The position numbers and the translations under genes were made by a program. From assembly GCF_037042905.1 (NCBI RefSeq), contig NC_087252.1:23734401-23798400 (forward strand): a stretch of 64,000 bases of DNA. The letters are read 5' to 3'. Shown in pieces: positions 59,501 through 64,000 of the stretch; the stretch's first letter is position 1, and every line of letters begins with the position of its first letter. The stretch is from Lytechinus pictus (Eukaryota; Echinodermata; Echinoidea; Temnopleuroida; Toxopneustidae). The notes below the pieces were generated by a model that was not told the origin of the DNA, made no database searches, and worked only from the letters and a program-made list of their open reading frames with translations.

Positions 59501-61126
59501 TTCAGGAGGACAATTAAGGCTTGGACAGGACAGGGACACAGAACGACACGTAACAGCACCATCCTAAGATAGATAGAGAGAGGGGGGGGGGAGAATTAAA
59601 GAAGTGGGGTTGAATATCCTTCACAAAATGGAGGCACTTTACAAAGTGTTCAGTATGACTTGTATTCATGCTGGAGCCCCAAAAGGTCCATATTTCATTA
59701 ATAGTACCACTGATGAGTACACAATAACATTAAAGGACAAGTCCACCCCAACAAAATGTTGATTTGAATAAAAAGAGAAAAATCCAACAAGCAAAACACT
59801 GAAAATTTCATCAAAATCGGATGTAAAATAAGAAAGTTATGACATTTTAAAGTTTCGCTTAATTTCACAAAACATTTATATGCACATCCTGGTCGGTATG
59901 CAAATGAAGGGACTGATGACATCACTCACTCACTATTTCTTTTGTATTTTATCATATGAAATATGGAATATTCTAATTTTCTCCTCGTTGTCCTGTTAAA
60001 CAAAGTTTTATTCCTCCCTGAACATGTGGCATTACCATTGTTACATTTTATGGTTCAGTTATAAAGTTGGTCCTTGATGTCAGATTGGTAAAAATTGAAA
60101 TATTGTATAATTCAAACAATAAAAAACAAAAGAAATAGTGAGTGATGGACATCATCGACTCTGCCATTTGCATACCACTGAGTTGTGTATCTAACTGTTT
60201 TGTGAAAAATAAGCGAAACTTTAAAATGTCATAACTTTCTTATTTTACATCCGATTTTGATCAAATTTTCAGCATTATGCGTGTCTGATTTTTCTCTATT
60301 TATTCAAATCAACATTTTTCTGGGTTGGACTTGACCTTTAAGGAAGAGGGTTTGAGTCTTCTTCACAAAATGGAGGCACTTTCACAAAGGGTTAAGTATG
60401 ATTTACATTCTTACAGGCCCATATTACATAGTACCACTGATGAGTGCACAGTAACATTACGGAAGAGGGGTTGAGTCTCCTTCACAAAATGGAGGTACTT
60501 TACAAAGTGTTAAGTGTGACTTAGATCAATACAAGACCCATATTAGGCATATATATTTCATACATAATGCCATTGATGAGTATGCCAGAGATGGCATCCC
60601 TTGAGCATGATCTGACCAATGCAGAGAGAGAGTTAAAATAAGCAGTTTAAGTCTTCTGAACAGAATAGAGTCTGATCTCAATAAATGGTTGATTGCGTCT
60701 TGAACTCATACAGGAGACCAAACAAGTTGCATAACCTTGTTTATTACTTCCCATTAGATTGCAGCCCTAGCAAATGATGTGACCAAAATGGGAAGCATTA
60801 ATACTGAAATTCTATGTTCTTCCAGACTTCCGAGAAATATGGGACACTTGGGACAAACTACTCTTAGCAATGTTCAAACACACGAAAGTAACAAAATATT
60901 TTTAACATGCAAACATGGTCAACTTTACAGTACTTACTGAACAGGAACAGTTAGTGCAGCTATCACCCATTGGGATGAAGACCTCGTTATTGAGGACCAA
61001 CCTTCCGTCAAACACACACGCATCTAGCTTGCATTCTGGACAGCAGGATCCTGGTGCCCGTACCTGCCTGATCTGAGGGCAGCCGATGTCTACACACTCC
61101 GGGGCTTCACATAGCAACTCACCAGC
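50397..61126 (-). CDS. BMPER: Crossveinless-2 / BMPER homologue, 3' part (10 exons)
   Basis: Exons in order: 61126-60938, 59563-59443, 59117-58981, 58076-58025, 57010-56889, 56279-56105, 55419-55272, 54021-53853, 52543-52363, 50590-50397. All junctions are GT/AG with matching phases, giving 495 residues plus TAG; the 5' exons lie beyond 64000. Visible domains (partial numbering): end of one VWC (1-33), VWC (34-103), VWC (104-165), VWD (167-315) starting [12 protein letters not shown], a C8-type region (about 316-431) and a TIL domain (432-493) ending at C-P-L. This order, VWCs followed by a single VWD-C8-TIL, is specific to BMPER/crossveinless-2, a secreted protein that binds BMPs and, in flies and vertebrates, either promotes or antagonises signalling. 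Vertebrate BMPER is about 685 residues. In vertebrates Cv-2 is cleaved at the G-D-P-H of the VWD, and that motif is intact here. Odd point: two C8 cysteines are missing. Confidence 0.93.
50995..52340. repeat. Segmental tandem duplication in a BMPER intron
   Basis: A roughly 520-bp unit is present at about 50995-51388 plus 51667-51815, and again at about 51825-52340. Shared landmarks include ACCAACCACACAGAAAC, GATTGTGATGTCAAACATT and GCGCATTGTTAGCACTA. The first copy is interrupted by a SINE; the second is not. Confidence 0.82.
51389..51666 (+). mobile_element. 5'-truncated SINE inserted in the duplication
   Basis: Starts within the tRNA-like head (GACTTTGAAACAGAGGGTCA, B box GGGTTCGCATCCC), continues with CCTTCGGCAAGAAATTC, GTGAATGGGTACCC and a CCCTATATAAATGGACA plus ATT tail. 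Edges are fixed by the empty site in the second duplicate. Confidence 0.85.
52363..52543 (-). CDS. BMPER: BMPER exon: C8 domain lacking two cysteines
   Basis: Acceptor CTACAG, donor GTAAGT. Reads [20 protein letters not shown], a clear C8 core. The usual C-H near the start is A-H (PFAAAHALV) and the usual Y-x-x-x-C is YSHEA. Both missing cysteines are separated by the conserved core. Confidence 0.93.
52968..53240 (+). mobile_element. tRNA-derived SINE, near full length
   Basis: The head has TGGCCCAGTGGATTAGTC and a consensus-like B box GGGTTCGAATCCC; the body has CCTTCGGCAAAAAAC, GTGCTGCACTCAACCCAGG and GGAGCGCCTTGAGCACC; an AATATAAATACCC plus ATT tail closes it. Best-preserved copy here. 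Confidence 0.87.
53585..53840 (+). mobile_element. tRNA-derived SINE (head type 3)
   Basis: Head GGTGGCTCAGTGGTAGAACG with B box GGGTTCTATCCC, a distinct body, and an ATT tail that ends within about 30 bp of a BMPER exon edge (53853). Antisense to the gene. Confidence 0.75.
53853..54021 (-). CDS. BMPER: BMPER exon: linker and C8 start
   Basis: Acceptor TTACAG, donor GTAAAG. Reads [20 protein letters not shown] and [14 protein letters not shown]-x-x-L-K marks the entry into the C8 module. Confidence 0.9.
54058..54327 (-). mobile_element. tRNA-derived SINE, sense to BMPER
   Basis: Minus strand: TGTGGCTTAGTGGATAAGTC (A box) and B box GGGTTCAAATCCC, then the family body and a GCGCTATATAAATGTTGC tail. 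Starts 37 bp into the intron. Confidence 0.8.
54870..55211. mobile_element. MITE, family B, copy 3 (left end eroded)
   Basis: Right end GACTTCAGAATACGGGCC is intact; the left end reads AGTATTCTGAAGTCGGG, having lost GGCCCG. An AAATTTAAATT stutter lies inside. Ends about 60 bp before a BMPER exon. Confidence 0.75.
55272..55419 (-). CDS. BMPER: BMPER exon: VWD end (CGLCG)
   Basis: Acceptor ATCCAG, donor GTGAGT. Reads [15 protein letters not shown] and [18 protein letters not shown], the C-G-L-C-G-x-Y/F-N-G VWD hallmark. Confidence 0.94.
55420..56104. other. BMPER intron, nothing recognised
   Basis: A 685-bp intron within the VWD-coding part; no supported repeat or RNA. Confidence 0.6.
56105..56279 (-). 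CDS. BMPER: BMPER exon: VWD middle
   Basis: Acceptor TTTTAG, donor GTAAGA. Reads [20 protein letters not shown] and [19 protein letters not shown]. Human BMPER, as remembered, has L-P-C where this reads L-P-Y. Confidence 0.92.
56580..56745 (-). mobile_element. tRNA-like SINE head (minus)
   Basis: Minus strand: GGATATGACACTGGTATGGT region and B box GTGGGTTTGAATCCCAC, followed by a short body. In the BMPER intron before 56889. Confidence 0.6.
56889..57010 (-). CDS. BMPER: BMPER exon: VWD start with GDPH motif
   Basis: Acceptor TTCCAG, donor GTTTGT. Reads [20 protein letters not shown] then [13 protein letters not shown], the canonical VWD opening. Confidence 0.94.
57442..57994. mobile_element. 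MITE with ~150-bp TIRs, TTAA-type family D
   Basis: Left AGGAAACCAAAATCCAAGAA and right TTCTTGGGTTTTGGTTTCCT are complementary, and the pairing continues inward for about 150 bp (TGTAAAATGAGAGGAACAAT, GCAAGTTATGGACG). Left flank TTAA, right TCAA (one change). A second internal complementarity involves GGATCC and TTTGTACACAAAT. Confidence 0.83.
58025..58076 (-). CDS. BMPER: BMPER micro-exon: VWC end
   Basis: Only 52 bases: [17 protein letters not shown], closing the last VWC with C-C-x-x-C. Acceptor TTACAG, donor GTAAGT. Phase links exactly to both neighbours. Confidence 0.88.
58140..58400 (+). pseudogene. LINE 3' end relic with SINE-like tail
   Basis: The frame from about 58190 reads [18 protein letters not shown] with [10 protein letters not shown], a CR1/L2-type LINE ORF2 ending (one in-frame reading requires a shift near 58190). 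The 3' UTR has TGCGCCTTGAGCACTCTACA and TGGCGCTTCACAAG, then ATT repeats; GCGCCTTGAGCAC also occurs in the SINE tails at 36139 and 52968. Confidence 0.65.
58368..58612. repeat. ATT/ATC microsatellite
   Basis: About 245 bp of ATT with ATC variants following the LINE tail; probably expanded from the retroelement 3' repeat. Open frames in it (poly-I, poly-Y) are not genes. Confidence 0.93.
58981..59117 (-). CDS. BMPER: BMPER exon: last VWC first half
   Basis: Acceptor CCATAG, donor GTAAGT. Reads [17 protein letters not shown]... [19 protein letters not shown], typical VWC with C-x-x-C-x-C. Confidence 0.92.
59443..59563 (-). CDS. BMPER: BMPER exon: VWC second half
   Basis: Acceptor TCTTAG, donor GTAAGT. 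Reads [20 protein letters not shown] then EGDCCKHC, the C-P-x-x-x-C...C-C-x-x-C signature of a VWC. Confidence 0.92.
59734..60337. mobile_element. TTAA-flanked MITE, family E
   Basis: Ends AGGACAAGTCCACCCC and GGGTTGGACTTGACCT, TTAA on both sides (59730-59733 and 60338-60341), and long inner pairing (ATGACATTTTAAAGTTTCGC / GCGAAACTTTAAAATGTCAT). About 604 bp, non-coding. Confidence 0.85.
60938..61126 (-). CDS. BMPER: BMPER exon: VWC end and next VWC start
   Basis: Acceptor TTACAG, donor GTAAGT, 63 codons, phase 0. Reads [12 protein letters not shown]...GSCCPEC, the C-terminal half of a VWC, then [16 protein letters not shown]...C-T-N-C-S-C. This is the most 5' exon in the window. Confidence 0.92.
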
Positions 61127-64000
61127 CTGTAAAAGGTGAAAAGGGTCAAATGTTGCAGATGTCTGATGCAGAAAGGGTTGCAATCAAATTCAACTATAAA
61201 AAAAAAACATAAATTGGATTTTAACCCTTTGCGTGCGACGGGCTTCCACAGAAGCCCAGCGAGTCGTTCACTTAGCTACGACGGGCTTCTACAGAAGCCG
61301 AGAAATGTTTGGTTAAATTCAATTAAGTTTTTCAGCTTTTTCGTAATTGTTATGTACTAAAACCTCTGCCACTATTTCCTTCATAAACCTATTTTGATAA
61401 CAGATTGAAAAAAATATACAGCTACGTGGGGAAAAATCCCGAAAATAGGAAATCATTTCAACTTTACCCGATTTTTTCGTTGGAGTCGGACGAGGAGGAC
61501 AAATTTTGTGACGAGCACGTACGCGCGCGCATAAGGCCTGATCACGTGATTTGTTCTGATCACGTGATTTGATCCATATTGTTGTTCTGATAGATATACG
61601 CTAACATCTTTTCTGCAAGATCGACACGTAATAAGCTACGCGTTTATTCACCATTTTCGTCTTATTTGTTTAATCAAGAAGATATCACTCTAGATAGAAT
61701 GATATCTCCTTGGTTTCATCGATCGATTGCATTTTCAGAAAAGCAAAAAGCTTGTAATGTCTTAGTACTTTGAGCTTATCTCGGTGCACTTTTGAACTTT
61801 CCCCCCCCCCCCATCATCCCTCTTCTTATAATTTTTGTCTACTATTCTGAAAAAAAGAGAAAAGAAAGCAGTTTAGCACACCATTCATCCTCTGCTCTTT
61901 TCAAAAGGGGAACGTCCATGTAGTTCATGATATCGGCACTACCCAAACAAAATAATGTCTGGGCGGCCACTCAAACAAATTCCTTCCGAAAAGAGCAGGA
62001 TACAGATGGTCAACGCCCCGAACAAAAGGAAGATTACTGTTTATCGGCAGGATGACCCATTGAACGCTTTTCGTACTTAGCAATACAAAAAGCTTTTATG
62101 AATCCTTTTTTTCGACCAACATACCGTATCTAAAAAAAAAATGTCTCATTACCGACAACACAGGTGCTTCTGACATCCGTCAGTGATTCATATTGCAAAA
62201 AGGCGCTTCCCCTGGGTGATGATGCATATAAGGATGAACAAATAATTATTTAGGGAAATTATCGAAAAAAATATGTTCAAATGTCAGGGAGGACGAGAGA
62301 GAATGAGAGACAGAGATAAATGGGGAACAGACAAGTGCGCTTTTGCTAAGATTCCATGAATATCTACATAAACGAATTACAATATGACTTATTTTTTGGT
62401 TAGATTACTTTAAAAAAAATCCCACAATGTTTGTTTGTTGCAACTCGGTCCTCAGACCCTTGCCAAACTGATGACTATTTATCATTGTTCTTGTTTGACC
62501 CCCCCCCCCCCCCGATTGAAATGTTCTGACCTACACTCTAATGTTGCTTGTTTGTCTCCTCCGATATTCTGTTTTTAATTGCGAGTAACGCGGTAGAAGA
62601 GATAAGAATAAATACCGTCCTGGGGCCCTCCCCCCCCCCCGTTACGACAACAAAAAATCGCATTTTGGGCGCTTACCATGGTTAGCATCTAAACCAAAAT
62701 GTTTGGAAAAAGATGTTATACAGGGACAGCAATGCTTTTTATGGTGCAGGTGTTGAGCTGTGAGACGGGGATGATTCGGCTAAAAAAATACAATTTGTTA
62801 ATTCATGTCATTTTACAGAATGAATTTATAATAGGATAGGTTTTAGAAGCTCTTCATCTTATTTCCTTTTCTCACCCAGATGAAAGCTTTTGCATTGAAA
62901 AGTTGACGGAAACATAATTACTTCAAATGATAAAACCAATAATGAACTAAAAGTTTCCTCGCGCGAAATGGAGAAAATAGAATGATACAGGATGATAAAT
63001 TACGCTATAAGGCACCCCCTATAAAGAAAACACGTTTATATGGCGTGTCACCCGATAGAATCCTCTCAATCCTACAAACTTTTATTCATGTGTAACCTAC
63101 ACCCCCCCCAAAAAAAAAGAAATGTTGACACCGACCCAAATTTTTTTGATTTTCCTACTTTTTTGCCAATTTCTTTCTCATTTTTTTAACTGGCGAATAG
63201 CGTGGTAGAAAAGATTCATAGAGGAAAAAAAATTGTTTCCGTGACTGAATGTGGGAGGGAGTGGACCGGCCAAAAAAAAATCAGAAATTTATATAGACTT
63301 CGGATTTTTTGCTGAAAGGGGTGAGGACGGTGAGGACTGAAACTTCCTACCAACTCCGCCGCCTCTGTACTATTAGATTGAACGATTAAAACGATAGAGA
63401 CAATAATGAATTCTAACTATTGTGAATGTTTTTTTAATGATTTATTATCGGTTGTGAAATGAAGGAGACAATAGAACAAAACGAAAGAACAAATAAAAAA
63501 AAAAACACTTATGATTGCGGATGCTATAATTTATTCAAGAAAAAATACTTCCTTTTACTTTCAGTAATTGCTTTGCTCTTTTTGAGGGAATAGTAAGATA
63601 AAGAAACGTAGAAAGTGACAAGAAGAGAGTTGAGAGGTACGATTTCAGACTTACAATTTTAGTCACTTTTATTCGTTTAACTCTTTGAAATAATTTCAGG
63701 ATATTACAAATCGAATACCGATGCGCAAACTTCAGGAACAAAATTAGTTTATTACTATAATATCTGCGGGGGAAATCGAATTAATTATGAAACATATAAT
63801 TTATGAAAAATCTAAAAAAGAAAATTACTTTTAGTGAAAGATTGAGGCCTCTGTCTTGCCATAACCCTAAGCCCCAGGTTCACAAAAAATAGTTTAGTCG
63901 TGCATTTTTTGTCTTTTGCGAAAGATATTTATCTATCCACGTTATCAATATAGAAAATGGAAGATGATATAGAGTTTATTGTGAAATGACAGTTACAATA
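61127..64000. other. BMPER intron, open at the right edge
   Basis: No further BMPER exon is seen. Contents: two hairpin-like GGCTTCNACAGAAGCC words (about 61240 and 61285), two TGATCACGTGATTTG repeats (61539 and 61557), several C-homopolymers (61801, 62501, 62630) and otherwise AT-rich sequence. Confidence 0.6.
61539..61571. promoter_or_regulatory. Twin palindromic E-box sites
   Basis: TGATCACGTGATTTG occurs twice with 3 bp between copies. TCACGTGA is the symmetric E-box preferred by the MITF/TFE and USF bHLH-zip factors. It lies in an unusually GC-rich intron patch (GTACGCGCGCGC just before). Function is inferred. Confidence 0.4.

Overview
The window is 64 kb of intron-rich, AT-rich animal DNA with dense families of short DNA transposons and tRNA-derived SINEs. 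Two multi-exon genes lie head-to-tail, both on the minus strand. The gene content (a FAM234 homologue and a crossveinless-2/BMPER homologue) and the repeat style point to an invertebrate deuterostome, most likely an echinoderm such as a sea urchin. The species call is inference; the two gene calls rest on exon-by-exon translation with matching splice phases.

Gene 1 (8181-43004, plus a 5' non-coding exon near 45.6 kb) is a complete FAM234-family gene: 13 coding exons and about 1076 codons. It encodes a type II membrane protein with repeated FG-GAP-like Asp-rich loops and an unusually long acidic exon near the C-terminus. Gene 2 (50397-61126, running off the right edge) is the 3' part of a BMPER/crossveinless-2 gene: 10 exons and 495 residues, with VWC domains, a VWD domain, a C8 region and a TIL domain. 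It should be a secreted BMP-binding regulator. The first 8 kb is intergenic repeats. The segment 45.7-50.4 kb separates the genes and carries a 1.2-kb pyrimidine tract upstream of the FAM234 promoter.

The most remarkable region is the FAM234 intron at 14.1-28.2 kb, a four-layer nest of insertions. A tRNA-type SINE (14.2/27.9 kb) is split by a non-autonomous Helitron (14364-27913). The Helitron is split by a 12.5-kb element (14936-27410) with CCCAGGT termini and AACTGGT-rich subterminal arrays. That element is split by a 3.75-kb near-perfect palindrome (14962-18708) flanked by a 6-bp duplication, AAGGAC. The 12.5-kb element also carries what looks like a real minus-strand promoter (NRF1, octamer and two CCAAT motifs near 24.6 kb), spliced 5' exons, and an 80-bp exon present in three copies whose reading frame shows conservative substitutions. 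This cargo unit is the best candidate here for something undescribed.

Other structure includes a 5'-AAATT-flanked element whose 154-bp repeats each hold a perfect DR1 nuclear-receptor site (2257-3787); several TTAA-flanked MITE families; a Harbinger-like element inside a minisatellite (31579-32647); a SINE whose empty site survives in a neighbouring duplicate (51389-51666); a 7SL-RNA-like fragment (44357-44404); and LINE 3' relics. No tRNA, rRNA or CRISPR locus was found. The tRNA-like stretches are SINE heads.
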